Shown here: positions 8,281 to 16,897 of the stretch, piece after piece
How positions within the stretch are numbered: the first letter of the stretch is position 1
Layout of the letters: every line of letters starts with the position of its first letter
Assembly (NCBI GenBank): GCA_035943935.1
Contig: DASZBR010000006.1
Span: 186,001-250,000 of the forward strand
Reading direction: 5' to 3'
Length of the DNA: 64,000 nucleotides
DNA from: DASZBR01 sp035943935
GTDB taxonomy: Bacteria; Pseudomonadota; Gammaproteobacteria; DASZBR01
Notes under the pieces: generated by a model
Told to the model about the DNA's origin: nothing
Database searches by the model: none
What the model saw: the letters and a program-made list of their open reading frames with translations, nothing else
Translations under genes and position numbers: made by a program

Positions 8281-8310
8281 TTGACTTACCTACCTACTGA
8301 TAGGTATAGT
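8281..8310 (+). promoter_or_regulatory. Sigma-70 promoter with embedded operator for the gloB-tetR-gst operon
   Basis: TTGACT (8281-8286) and TATAGT (8305-8310) are separated by 18 nt, a good sigma-70 promoter 40 bp before gloB. The spacer holds a perfect inverted repeat, TACCTA-CTGA-TAGGTA (8291-8306), that overlaps the -10. A dyad between -35 and -10 is where TetR-family repressors commonly bind, and the operon encodes one, so autorepression is likely. Confidence 0.72.
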
Positions 8311-8350
8311 TATCGCAACCCGTTACTTTTCAGACTATTAGGAAAGCATC

Positions 8351-9085
8351 ATGAATAAGATAACCTATATTAAAGCCCTTAGAGACAACTATATTTGGCT
8401 CATCCACGGCGTAGACCCTTCTCATGTTATTGTGATCGATCCAGGTGAGGCGACGCCAGTAATAGCTCATTTAAAAGAAAATAATTTACACATGGACGGC
8501 ATTCTTCTCACGCACCATCATTGGGACCATACCAATGGCGTGAATGGCTTATTACAACAATATCCTCACACGCCAATTTATAGCTCAGAAAGTGATAAAG
8601 TAGATGGCGTTACGCATTTTGTTAAAGAAGGTGAGAATATTCACTTCGCTAATCTTCCCTCCCCTATCAAAGTATTAGACATTCCAGGTCATACGTTAGG
8701 CCACGTTGCATTTATTTATGAGGATGCGTTATTTTCTGGCGATACGTTATTTTCGTGTGGATGCGGACGAATATTTGAAGGCACGCCGGAGCAAATGTTT
8801 GATTCTCTGCAAAAGCTTAAACAACTTCCTGCTGATACCTTAATGTACTGTGCGCATGAATATACTGAAAGTAATATTGCGTTTGCTGAAGTGGCAGAGG
8901 TTGACAATAAAGCGCTACAACTTCGCAAAAAACAGGTTGCTGATTTACGAAAAGCAAATTTACCCACCTTACCGATATCCTTAAAAACAGAATTGGAAAC
9001 CAATCCTTTTTTACGTTGCAAATCTGCTGCTGATTTATTGCACCTACGCGAATGGAAAAGTAAATTCGATGCGGGAGTAAAATAA
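8351..9085 (+). CDS. gloB: Hydroxyacylglutathione hydrolase (glyoxalase II)
   Basis: 244 residues, normal for GloB. The metallo-beta-lactamase zinc motif THHHWDHTNG (His55, His57, Asp59, His60) is followed by the GHTLGH and FSGDTLF blocks and the C-terminal NPFLRC glutathione-binding region. It hydrolyses S-lactoylglutathione to lactate and glutathione in methylglyoxal removal. An AGGAAAG site precedes the ATG. It is first in an operon with a TetR repressor and a glutathione S-transferase, all three concerned with glutathione-dependent detoxification. Confidence 0.95.
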   Translation: MNKITYIKALRDNYIWLIHGVDPSHVIVIDPGEATPVIAHLKENNLHMDGILLTHHHWDHTNGVNGLLQQYPHTPIYSSESDKVDGVTHFVKEGENIHFANLPSPIKVLDIPGHTLGHVAFIYEDALFSGDTLFSCGCGRIFEGTPEQMFDSLQKLKQLPADTLMYCAHEYTESNIAFAEVAEVDNKALQLRKKQVADLRKANLPTLPISLKTELETNPFLRCKSAADLLHLREWKSKFDAGVK

Positions 9086-9086
9086 C

Positions 9087-9674
9087 ATGGTGAAAAAGCC
9101 CGATACCTACAACCATATTCTCGACATAGCTGAAGAATTAATTCAAACCGTTGGGTTTAATGCCTTTAGTTATGCGGATATTGCCGCAAGAATTGGTATC
9201 AGAAAAGCGAGTATTCATTATCATTTTCCGGCAAAAACAGATTTAGGCAAGCATTTGATGCTCAGACATCAAAGTAACGCCACAGTGTATTTAAACAATC
9301 TCATCAAAGAACATAAAAATCATAAAGATATTCTGGTTATATATTTAAAAAGCATTTTTGCAAGTACCTATGAAGCGGATTTTAAAATGTGTTTAGGCGG
9401 AATGTTGGCGACGGATGTATTAACCCTAGATTCTGCACTACAAAACGAAGTACAAGCTTTTTTTAGACTCACGCAAGACTGGTTAATAACACTTTTAAAA
9501 CACGGAAAAAAACACAAAAATTTTAAGTTTACAGACTCACCGGCAGATATTGCCAAACAGATTTTAATCATGATCGAAGGCGGATTATTACTCGCGCGAC
9601 TGTATCAAGATGATAAATGGTTAAAAACCGCGATGAAACAAATACTGACACTGGTTACCCATGAGGAGAAATAA
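9087..9674 (+). CDS. TetR-family transcriptional repressor
   Basis: 195 residues. The N-terminal helix-turn-helix is clear: AEELIQTVGFNAFSYADIAARIGIRKASIHYHF followed by PAKTDLG. The C-terminal ligand domain has no specific family I can name. It starts 1 nt after gloB and ends just before the glutathione S-transferase. The likely operator is the dyad at 8291-8306 in the operon promoter. By analogy with E. coli NemR, which controls gloA and nemA, it may respond to electrophiles or quinones; this is inference. Confidence 0.9.
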   Translation: MVKKPDTYNHILDIAEELIQTVGFNAFSYADIAARIGIRKASIHYHFPAKTDLGKHLMLRHQSNATVYLNNLIKEHKNHKDILVIYLKSIFASTYEADFKMCLGGMLATDVLTLDSALQNEVQAFFRLTQDWLITLLKHGKKHKNFKFTDSPADIAKQILIMIEGGLLLARLYQDDKWLKTAMKQILTLVTHEEK

Positions 9675-9675
9675 T

Positions 9676-10347
9676 ATGCAAACTACACCATCAATCACAC
9701 TGTGGGGCGTTAAAGTCTCACCGTATGTCCGTAAAGTTATTGTTACACTGGAAGAAAAAAAATTGCCGTATACGTTAATTGAAACGTTTCCTGCGGCTTT
9801 TTTAAAAATAGTCAATCAACCTATACCCGCTGATTTGATGAAAGTCAGTCCTTTGGGAAGAGTTCCTGCATTGCAAGACGGTGATGCATCGATTGCAGAT
9901 TCTGCGGTAATTGGTGTTTATTTAGATAAGAAATATCCCAACACACCCTCTCTGTATCCCAACGATCCAGAACAGCATGCAAAAACATTATGGTTTGAAA
10001 ATTTTGCGGATCATATTTTATCAAAAATAACCTATGACAAAGTACTTTTCCCCGTACTCGCAAAGCCATTATTATATAAAACAGAATGCGATCATGAAGA
10101 AGTTAAGCGAGTTATTCAGGAAGAATTACCGCCGTTATTAACGTTTCTCGAAAAGGCTTTATCCAGTAATAATCAATGGATTGTAGGTGATGCTTTTACG
10201 GTGGCTGACATTGCGATTGCAACGCAATTCAGTGGAATGGATGCGTCTGGCTATCCCATCGATAACGTTAAATGGCCTAAACTGAGCCACTACCTTAAAA
10301 GGGTTGGCGCACGCGAGTCCTATCAGACAGCCTTAAAAGCCGCATAA
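9676..10347 (+). CDS. Glutathione S-transferase
   Basis: 223 residues. The thioredoxin-like N-terminal domain starts ITLWGVKVSPYVRKVIVTLEE, with the Ser/Pro-Tyr turn typical of bacterial GSTs, then KVSPLGRVPALQDG and the glutathione-binding IADSAVIGVYLD. The helical C-terminal domain includes VGDAFTVADIAIATQF. The start at ATG 9676 is chosen because AGGAGA lies just upstream; the in-frame ATG at 9661 lies inside tetR. It is last in the gloB operon and is followed by a terminator. Confidence 0.92.
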   Translation: MQTTPSITLWGVKVSPYVRKVIVTLEEKKLPYTLIETFPAAFLKIVNQPIPADLMKVSPLGRVPALQDGDASIADSAVIGVYLDKKYPNTPSLYPNDPEQHAKTLWFENFADHILSKITYDKVLFPVLAKPLLYKTECDHEEVKRVIQEELPPLLTFLEKALSSNNQWIVGDAFTVADIAIATQFSGMDASGYPIDNVKWPKLSHYLKRVGARESYQTALKAA

Positions 10348-10362
10348 AAACGGCTTTTTTTG
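10334..10362 (+). terminator. Intrinsic terminator after gst
   Basis: AAAAGCCG, an A-rich loop containing the gst stop codon, then CGGCTTTTTTT. A compact hairpin plus T-run, placed to end the gloB-tetR-gst transcript. Confidence 0.85.
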
Positions 10363-10437
10363 ATTTTTTTGAGCAAGTCAGGCCTTCGTTGTGTTATCAT
10401 GCAACCGTTAATAACGATGACACAAGGAAGGCTTATA

Positions 10438-10908
10438 ATGAAAGGATTTCTAACGACTGTATTTTCAATTGAAAGAAAGATTGCCTATGATTTTCTCACC
10501 GCGGCGATTGCTCATCCCAACACAAAAGTGAATTTTTATTCTTCAGAGGATAAAAATAAGGCTATTGATTGGTTGGCAGAAGCATTAAAAGAAGTCTTGG
10601 ATATCGACGAATATCGAAAATTATCCTGGTTTGGTGAAAACTCCCGAAAAAAGTTGGCGCAAAAAATAGGTGCCGCGTTTTTTCAAGGCCGATTAAAATC
10701 CACTGACTTTCCTCTGCACTATTATTGCTATTACATTGATGAAGCGTTTGAGGGTGAAGAACACTGCGATTATTTCCATATCCATCTTAATCCTGTTTTT
10801 AATCGGCATGCGGCCATACAAAAGTTTGAGTTATTTGTGTTTGGTTTTCTCAGCGCGCATTATCCGAGGCTTTTAAAACAACAACAGGTCATGCAGCTTG
10901 TAATGTAG
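10438..10908 (+). CDS. Hypothetical protein
   Basis: 156 residues from the ATG at 10438, which has a GGAAGG site; a longer frame from 10360 has none. The protein is soluble, with an N-terminal helical part (RKIAYDFLTAAIAHPNTKV), a Trp-rich middle and an aromatic, acidic stretch (HYYCYYIDEAFEGEEHCDYFHIHLNPVF) that might bind metal through its His/Asp/Glu residues. I do not recognise the family. Its TAG stop lies in the palindromic repeat that follows. Confidence 0.6.
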   Translation: MKGFLTTVFSIERKIAYDFLTAAIAHPNTKVNFYSSEDKNKAIDWLAEALKEVLDIDEYRKLSWFGENSRKKLAQKIGAAFFQGRLKSTDFPLHYYCYYIDEAFEGEEHCDYFHIHLNPVFNRHAAIQKFELFVFGFLSAHYPRLLKQQQVMQLVM

Positions 10909-10957
10909 GGATCGGGCCATGCCCGATCCTAGGATTAGGCATGGCCTAATCCCTACA
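10904..10957. repeat. Double-hairpin intergenic repeat containing both stop codons
   Basis: TGTAGGGAT at one end and ATCCCTACA at the other enclose two adjacent perfect hairpins (GGATCGGGC/GCCCGATCC at 10909-10929 and GGATTAGGC/GCCTAATCC at 10932-10952). The TAG of TGTAGGG is the stop of the plus-strand gene, and the same TAG on the other strand is the stop of the methyltransferase. It probably also terminates both transcripts. Similar TAGGG-ended palindromes occur at 58962-58986 and 59594-59621. Confidence 0.8.
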
Positions 10958-11708
10958 GAGCTCTCGCCACAGTCAAAATCTCTTTTGTTTTTTTAGCAGA
11001 GAATGTCGAGCCATCTCGGTCATATTGACACAGAACGTTAAAGCCATTTCTGACAAGCATGTCTCGCAATTCTTTTCCAGTGTATATTTGTAACGCAAAT
11101 TTACTTTTATAATTTTTGATTTTTCCAGCGCTTTCTTGGACAGAAAAATGATCATAAGATACCAGGTGATTTTTTTTCTTGTCTAATTTTGAATATTGCT
11201 CACTGCGAAGTGTCGTGTTACCCACGCGCTTAGAAAAACTCAGATCTAAATCAGATAAATCTTTTCCGTTAAACGCGTCTACATTAAAGATGTCAAATAC
11301 ATAGATTCCACCCGGTTTTAAATTTTTATGGATATTGCGCATCGCTTTTTCAAAGCCTGATTTCGTCAAATGACCCACGGCGTTAAATATGGTAATCACC
11401 GCATCAAATTTGCCGATTTTTTTATTTCGCATATCACCGTGTAGAAATTTAATGTTTAGCTTTTGTTTACGGGCCTTTTCTTTGGCGATTTTTAATAAGG
11501 GAGGACTGAAATCAGAACCCGTGACGTTATACCCGTGTTTTGTCAGCCAAAAAACTTGAGAGCCTGTTCCGCAGGTCAGATCCAGCACGGTTTTAACCTT
11601 ATATTTCTTGAGTATTTTTTCAACGGTCCGATTGACATCATTGGCACTGCTACTGCCCACGACGTCAAAGAATTCAGACAGCTTGTTATACTCGAGTGGA
11701 AGTTTCAT
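10953..11708 (-). CDS. SAM-dependent methyltransferase
   Basis: 251 residues with class I motifs: VKTVLDLTCGTGSQVFWLTK (motif I), TGSDFSPPLLKIAKEKA (strand 2), KFLHGDM, and FDAVITIFNAVGHL (post-motif), then a NLKPGGIYVFDIFN block. This is the Methyltransf_25/11 group acting on small molecules. The target is unknown; it stands alone between convergent and divergent neighbours. Confidence 0.85.
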   Translation of the reverse strand: MKLPLEYNKLSEFFDVVGSSSANDVNRTVEKILKKYKVKTVLDLTCGTGSQVFWLTKHGYNVTGSDFSPPLLKIAKEKARKQKLNIKFLHGDMRNKKIGKFDAVITIFNAVGHLTKSGFEKAMRNIHKNLKPGGIYVFDIFNVDAFNGKDLSDLDLSFSKRVGNTTLRSEQYSKLDKKKNHLVSYDHFSVQESAGKIKNYKSKFALQIYTGKELRDMLVRNGFNVLCQYDRDGSTFSAKKTKEILTVARAL

Positions 11709-11777
11709 GATTTCGCCTATTCAATAAATTACCCTATAATAACCGTCAAACTACACTTTTAACGAGAGTTTTTTAAT

Positions 11778-12503
11778 ATGGAATGGAATTGCGTCGAACC
11801 CCCTGGTTTAACCACGTCGTTTGAAGAATTGGTATTGAAGATTATTCGAACCCATGATTCGGGACCTGTTTATAATGATATTTTAGCTATTCGCTCTCAG
11901 GTTTATAAAATCCCTTTAGAAGACGCGCGTGCAAAAGGCGACGAATATTCTCACCATTATTGCGCCTATCTTGATACTCAACCTGTTATTGTCATACGAG
12001 CCACGCAAGCAAAAATGGGCGAACTAGATTGCGAAGCATATTTACCCGCCCCACTCATTACTGCATTTAGAAATAAAATAGCTTCTACTACACGCTTTTG
12101 TTCTATTAATAGAAAAGCCATGATGAATCTCAGTACGATTTTTTTACAGACAGTCACGTTTGATCAAACCAATCAAGGCATGCGATTAGATTTAATTGAT
12201 GTCAGAGAAGATATGGTTCGTTACTATCAACGCTTGGGTTATATGCCCGTGTCGGGTTCTTTTTTTATACATCCGCATTGGAAAACACGCAGCATTGTGA
12301 TGTTATTTGTCGCCGATTTAAGTTTGGATAGCGCATTTAATCCTATTCGACCAACCATAAAAGATCCGTTAACACTACAAGAATTAGCACCGTATGTTCG
12401 ACTGTGTGACTATGCGCAAAAAATATTACCGAAAAACCAAACATGCCAATGCCTGACCAATACTTCTGAGGATACTACATGCACACTCCTGGAAATGTCC
12501 TAG
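11778..12503 (+). CDS. GNAT-fold acyltransferase, LuxI/FeeM-like
   Basis: 241 residues. The first half has the IRSQVYKIPLEDA...GDEYSHHYCAYLD pattern seen in acyl-homoserine-lactone synthases and N-acyl amino acid synthases (FeeM): an Arg-x-x-Val-Tyr helix, then an acidic Asp and a Ser/His-His strand. Next comes VIVIRATQA, and later GMRLDLIDVREDMVRYYQRLGY resembles the terminal GNAT helix. It may transfer an acyl group to an amino acid or similar acceptor. The next gene, an adenylate-forming-enzyme-like protein, overlaps it by 25 bp, and a desaturase follows on the other strand. Similarity is weak, so the substrate class is an inference. Confidence 0.6.
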   Translation: MEWNCVEPPGLTTSFEELVLKIIRTHDSGPVYNDILAIRSQVYKIPLEDARAKGDEYSHHYCAYLDTQPVIVIRATQAKMGELDCEAYLPAPLITAFRNKIASTTRFCSINRKAMMNLSTIFLQTVTFDQTNQGMRLDLIDVREDMVRYYQRLGYMPVSGSFFIHPHWKTRSIVMLFVADLSLDSAFNPIRPTIKDPLTLQELAPYVRLCDYAQKILPKNQTCQCLTNTSEDTTCTLLEMS

Positions 12504-13390
12504 TCTTTTCTGCAGGATCGAAAGAATTAAATCCTGATAAACATCGCGTTTTACACCCTTCTGATGATTCGTTCATGACGTATGCGAAACATTTTCCGAT
12601 GCTGTATAAATTTGTTTCTCTTTTTAAACCTATCATGCTCATCAGTTGTTATCCGTCAACGATTGGTATATTTCCGCATGTGATATTTACCGATACCTAT
12701 TTACGCTTTCCGAATTTTGCGCGTGCGTTAATGCTTGCACAAAAAAAAGGGTATACCGCTGTGATTGTGGGACAGCCGCTGGTCGTCTTGGATATGCTCG
12801 TACAGTATAAAAAACAAGCCCATCCTTTTCCGCGTCATCTTATTATTGGCATTGGTGGATATTATTGCCCTATTTCTCTCGAAAAGACGTTAAATACGAT
12901 TGTCGGCAATAAACATAAGATTAGCTGTGTTCTTCATGGTTATGGAACAGGCGAGTCAGAATTTAATTCTTTAGTCGGCATTCGTCATGCCACACAAGAC
13001 ATCATTTATAAACCCATTTCGAATCGCCTTCAGCCTGTCATTAAAGAAGGTAAATTGTGGTTACAAAATAAAACAAAAAAACTTGATTACGAAACCGGCG
13101 ATCATGCGACTCTCACTTCTGACGGCAGAATTATTATTCAAAATCCTCCGGAAAGACTATCTCCGGATATTCCTGACTTTTTAAATCAATGGACAGAAAG
13201 TGATTGGTTACGACGAACGGGTTTTATCACAAAACAACAAGATAATTTTATTATGCAATTACGCCAAGGCGTTCAGCCAGAAAGTAATAATAATATTACA
13301 GAATTAGATTTTTATGCGTATGCGAATCAGTTTCCTTTTTCGTGGTTGGATAAACCGAGTTGGGGCGCCACTACCTCACGCACTCCCTAA
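12479..13390 (+). CDS. Truncated adenylate-forming (ANL/AMP-ligase) family protein
   Basis: 303 residues. Features of acyl-CoA ligase-like enzymes are recognisable: RHLIIGIGGYYCPISLEKTL, then VLHGYGTGESEF in the place of the [F/Y]GxTE motif, and LDYETGDHATLTSDGRIIIQ, which matches the YxTGD...DGxIxI hinge. The Ser/Thr-rich P-loop and the full C-terminal domain are not visible, so it is shorter than normal ligases (about 500 residues) and may be a reduced or degenerate form. GAGGA precedes the ATG. Tight overlap with the acyltransferase-like gene suggests that the two supply and use an activated acyl group. Confidence 0.55.
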   Translation: MHTPGNVLVFSAGSKELNPDKHRVLHPSDDSFMTYAKHFPMLYKFVSLFKPIMLISCYPSTIGIFPHVIFTDTYLRFPNFARALMLAQKKGYTAVIVGQPLVVLDMLVQYKKQAHPFPRHLIIGIGGYYCPISLEKTLNTIVGNKHKISCVLHGYGTGESEFNSLVGIRHATQDIIYKPISNRLQPVIKEGKLWLQNKTKKLDYETGDHATLTSDGRIIIQNPPERLSPDIPDFLNQWTESDWLRRTGFITKQQDNFIMQLRQGVQPESNNNITELDFYAYANQFPFSWLDKPSWGATTSRTP

Positions 13391-14336
13391 TCACCCCCCA
13401 ATACCCTTTCGTAATATGCATATTTTTTTGGATATTCGGATCTTTGATTAACAACTTATGTAATTTATGTAAATTATAAAATGGCACAGATGGATATAAA
13501 TGATGATCCGCTTGATACCAAATATTACAGGTCGCAATAAATACACGCCCCAATAAACCGGGATACGTGGTACGAGATGCCGTACTCGCTGATTTAGACG
13601 GCATTGCAAAATGATCCGCAATACTGCGAAGACGCAACAGCATTTTAAGCCAGGTTATTTGGGGAATTAGCCAATACAGTAAAACAATCATCCACACATG
13701 AAAATAAATAATCAGGCTGGCTATACTCAAATAATAAGCCATCTTATATATAAAATAGCGCTTGTCGGGTTTTTTGTTTGAATTTTTATTTGAATACGTC
13801 GCTACCATGCCGAGTAATTCATGCGTATGCAGACCCAATAAATCTTTGATGAATATATAGGCTAATCGCTTTGCTGACATGGGAAACTGCCACTGCCAAT
13901 GTTCTTTGGGATGATCGACTTTACGCGTAAAATCCGGATCCTGATCAGTATTTAAATAGTGGTGATGCGGCAAATGTTTTTCACGAAAACTTCGCGTTGT
14001 CATAAACAAAGGCCACGCCAAAAATAGATCACTCACCACATCATTCCAGGTTTTATTCTTAGCCAATCTATAATGCGTTGCATCATGCATTATTATGGCC
14101 AATCCATGTTGTCTTGATCCAATCCATATAACAGATAATAAATATAAGGGAATTAAAATAAACCAGGATAAATTCAACTGGCTGATTTTCATCATAGTAA
14201 TAATAGCTATTAAAATACTAACCCATTGAAACAGTATCCAGAATCCGCATTTCCACGGATTCAGTATTGAGAGTTTTTTTACGATGTTGATATCGAAATT
14301 TTTGAAGACATACATCAGATGATCATCTGATTCCAT
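13371..14336 (-). CDS. Membrane fatty acid desaturase
   Basis: 321 residues with four to five hydrophobic segments and the three histidine boxes of di-iron desaturases: HDATH, HLPHHH and QADHHLYPS. The aromatic-rich HFxP-like region (DHFAMPS) precedes the third box. The enzyme sits in the inner membrane and introduces a double bond into acyl chains, or hydroxylates a lipid. Its 3' end overlaps the ANL-like gene by 20 bp tail-to-tail. Neighbouring genes suggest action on the acyl group made or used by the acyltransferase-like protein. Confidence 0.9.
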   Translation of the reverse strand: MESDDHLMYVFKNFDINIVKKLSILNPWKCGFWILFQWVSILIAIITMMKISQLNLSWFILIPLYLLSVIWIGSRQHGLAIIMHDATHYRLAKNKTWNDVVSDLFLAWPLFMTTRSFREKHLPHHHYLNTDQDPDFTRKVDHPKEHWQWQFPMSAKRLAYIFIKDLLGLHTHELLGMVATYSNKNSNKKPDKRYFIYKMAYYLSIASLIIYFHVWMIVLLYWLIPQITWLKMLLRLRSIADHFAMPSKSASTASRTTYPGLLGRVFIATCNIWYQADHHLYPSVPFYNLHKLHKLLIKDPNIQKNMHITKGYWGVIRECVR

Positions 14337-14398
14337 TGAAACGGTTCTCCGGGTAATCCTAAACGGTGCGGTAAAATTCTAGCATAATAATCAGTAAA

Positions 14399-15133
14399 TT
14401 ATTTTCGTGGTGACCTGGGTGACTCAGGTTTCTCGATAATGGCATCCTCTACAATTCGCGTTGCTTGTTTTTCTGAGAGTATTTCACCCCTTGATGCTGC
14501 TGCAATATTGATAAGTACTTCAGCGGGGAGGTGTTCTCCGAGACTAAGTAAAAGTCGACGACCAGCGCCACGTAACTGTTGAGTGGCTTCCTCAATATTT
14601 AACTGCGCTTGTTTTTCTGTTAACCCCATTCGTCCAATACGAAGCAGATCTTCAGCAAATCTGACATTTTCGGGTTGCTGTAAAATTTTAGTAAAATAAT
14701 TTGCGTTCATGATTAGTTCTGATCTTTGTTCAGATTCTAATGCTAATAAATTATCCAAAGGAATATGATAGTCATGCACAAGTTTCTTAACTTCGCGCCC
14801 CCATTCCATAAGTTCATCTCTCAAATCTGGTTCCTGTGCCAATAGCCTATCTAATGGCATGACGTATTTGAGTAATAAAACGACTTGGTTAGCATACTTA
14901 ATCATCTGATCTTGTAATTCTGGACCTAATTCTAAGAATTCCTGAAGTGCTTCAAACGTTTTACCAGGAACTCCCATTTGATTAATAAGGTCACGCAGCA
15001 TGTAACGTTTAAAGGGATTGGTGACCAGTTCATTTAATCTTTCCAATAAAGCCGGCTCAAGCGCTGCCACTTGCTCTGACTTGAGCGATACTGACTGCGC
15101 AAATTCTCGTAATGGTTTGTTTGGCTCTTCCAT
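14399..15133 (-). CDS. Helical repeat protein, candidate effector
   Basis: 244 residues from ATG 15133, which has a strong AGAGGGGG site; the longer frame to 15214 is not supported. It is all-helical, acidic and Leu-rich, with recurring units such as DRLLAQEPDLRDELMEWG and DNLLALESEQRSELIMNA (about 36 residues apart), and ends in a Ser-Pro-Arg-rich tail (EKPESPRSPRK). No family recognised. A TATAAT lies at 15165-15170 on the minus strand. The tail and context resemble other putative effectors in the window. Confidence 0.6.
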   Translation of the reverse strand: MEEPNKPLREFAQSVSLKSEQVAALEPALLERLNELVTNPFKRYMLRDLINQMGVPGKTFEALQEFLELGPELQDQMIKYANQVVLLLKYVMPLDRLLAQEPDLRDELMEWGREVKKLVHDYHIPLDNLLALESEQRSELIMNANYFTKILQQPENVRFAEDLLRIGRMGLTEKQAQLNIEEATQQLRGAGRRLLLSLGEHLPAEVLINIAAASRGEILSEKQATRIVEDAIIEKPESPRSPRK

Positions 15134-15218
15134 ACTGAATCCCCCTCTTATGCTATATATCTCTATTATAGTACATATATGGATTCCCACGGGCCCGCAA
15201 GGACAGCCTCCCACACTA

Positions 15219-15227
15219 TGGTATAAT
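15219..15227 (+). promoter_or_regulatory. Extended -10 promoter for lemA
   Basis: TGGTATAAT is a perfect extended -10 element (TGn-TATAAT), about 40 bp before the lemA start. No good -35 is present, which is common for extended -10 promoters. Confidence 0.65.
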
Positions 15228-15268
15228 CCTCACTCGGGTGAAGTGAGCCCCAATGAGGAGATTCCACC

Positions 15269-15847
15269 ATGTCTTTATTTGTGATTTTGGCCCTAGTACT
15301 TTTAGTTGTAGCGTTTACCATCATGACCTACAACACCTTGATCGCCATGATCGAGGCCGTCCGAAACAATCAAAAACAAATCGATATTCAATTAGATCGA
15401 CGCTTTAAAGTCTTCGAATCGCTCATCGAAGTCGTCAAAAAATATATGGATTACGAAAAGAGTACTTTAAAAGATGTCACCGCCCTTCGCGCACAAGCCC
15501 AAACCGCAAAAGCGTCTGGTGATATCGCCGGGCAAATGGCCGCTGAAAATAAAATCTCTGGCGTTGTTTCAGGTTTAAATCTGGTTTTCGAAAATTATCC
15601 TGATTTAAAAGCCAATCAAAATGCCATGGAGTTGCAAGAAGAAATCGTCAGCACAGAAAATAAATTGGCTTTTGCAAAACAAGCGTTTAATGACAGCATT
15701 GAAACCTACAATGCTCGCAAGAAAATGTTTTTTACCGCATTTGTGGTTGCAGGATTTAAATCTAAATTAGATTTTGATTATCCGTACTGGCAGTTAGCGT
15801 CTGCTGATGAAGTCAAACAAAAAGAAGATTACACGGTTAAGCTATAA
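15269..15847 (+). CDS. lemA: LemA family protein
   Basis: 192 residues, typical for LemA. There is one N-terminal membrane anchor (residues 2-22), then the family hallmark TYNTLIAMIEAVRNNQKQIDIQLDRRFKVFESLIEVVKKY, and long helices with FENYPDLKANQNAMELQEEI. LemA proteins are anchored in the inner membrane with a coiled helical bundle outside; their exact function is unsettled. GAGGAG precedes the ATG. The M48 protease follows after 3 nt, a common pairing. Confidence 0.93.
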   Translation: MSLFVILALVLLVVAFTIMTYNTLIAMIEAVRNNQKQIDIQLDRRFKVFESLIEVVKKYMDYEKSTLKDVTALRAQAQTAKASGDIAGQMAAENKISGVVSGLNLVFENYPDLKANQNAMELQEEIVSTENKLAFAKQAFNDSIETYNARKKMFFTAFVVAGFKSKLDFDYPYWQLASADEVKQKEDYTVKL

Positions 15848-15850
15848 TCC

Positions 15851-16885
15851 ATGAACGAATATAACCAGAGCGCAAACGATTGGCGTGGCGTCATCCGTCG
15901 TAATAACCGTAACAGTGTTATTGTGATCGGCATTTTTATATTAATGTATGTGGCGCTCGGTTTATTAGTCGATACGTTTATATATTCTCAACGTTATTTT
16001 CAAGCGCCGTTAGGTCCTATTTTTCATCAGATTATTACGCTTAAATTATTCCCCTACGCAACTCTCATCTCAACTTTTATCGCCATAATATCTTTATGGA
16101 TAGTGTTTATTTTTCACGACAAAATTATGTTATTGGGAACGGAATATCATGAAATTACACCTGAGTCTGCTGCAAATCTTCAAGAAAAGCAGTTTTATAA
16201 TATTATTGAAGAAATGAAAGTGGCGGCAGGATTACGATTTATGCCACGCGTGTTTATTATCGAAGCGGATTACATGAACGCCTTTGCGAGCGGCTACAGC
16301 GAAAAATCTGCGATGGTGGCTATCACGCGCGGTTTATTAGAAAAATTAGACCGAGATGAAATTCAAGCGGTTATGGCGCATGAAATCAGTCATGTGAGAC
16401 ATATGGATATTAAGCTGACTCTTATGGCAAGTATCTTAAGTAATATTATGCTAGTTGCAATTGATGTATTATTTTGGAATGCGTATTTCAGTGGTAGCAG
16501 ACGACGTGAAGGCAGTGGTGGAAGTTGGTTAGTACTCGTCATAATAGTACTGCGTTATGTTTTGCCCTTAGTCAACATGATGCTCATGCTTTTCTTAAGT
16601 CGTACGCGTGAATATATGGCTGATGCCGGATGTGTGGAATTAACGCGCAATAATGAACCATTAGCCCGAGCCCTGTTGAAAATTGAAGGCGATACTCAAG
16701 CCAACGTTGAAGATTATACAAAACAATATAATCAATCCACGCATGATTCCCTTCGTCGTGAATCGTATATTTATGATCCGTCGATGGCAGGCATCGGTAC
16801 ACACAATGCGATGAGCGAATGGTTTTCGACACATCCCAGTTTAGAAAATCGATTAGCGGCATTAGGCTATAAACCTAAAAAGTAG
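15851..16885 (+). CDS. M48-family membrane metalloprotease (HtpX-like)
   Basis: 344 residues. Two N-terminal membrane segments (about 21-44 and 68-88) precede a zinc-protease domain with HEISH (His177, Glu178, His181), two further hydrophobic segments (about 195-250) and the third-ligand region SRTREYMADAGCVELT. HtpX-type enzymes cleave damaged membrane proteins, with the active site in the cytoplasm. It follows lemA in a two-gene operon. The C-terminal STHPSLENRLAAL is the usual family end. Confidence 0.92.
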   Translation: MNEYNQSANDWRGVIRRNNRNSVIVIGIFILMYVALGLLVDTFIYSQRYFQAPLGPIFHQIITLKLFPYATLISTFIAIISLWIVFIFHDKIMLLGTEYHEITPESAANLQEKQFYNIIEEMKVAAGLRFMPRVFIIEADYMNAFASGYSEKSAMVAITRGLLEKLDRDEIQAVMAHEISHVRHMDIKLTLMASILSNIMLVAIDVLFWNAYFSGSRRREGSGGSWLVLVIIVLRYVLPLVNMMLMLFLSRTREYMADAGCVELTRNNEPLARALLKIEGDTQANVEDYTKQYNQSTHDSLRRESYIYDPSMAGIGTHNAMSEWFSTHPSLENRLAALGYKPKK

Positions 16886-16897
16886 CGAGTATCATTT

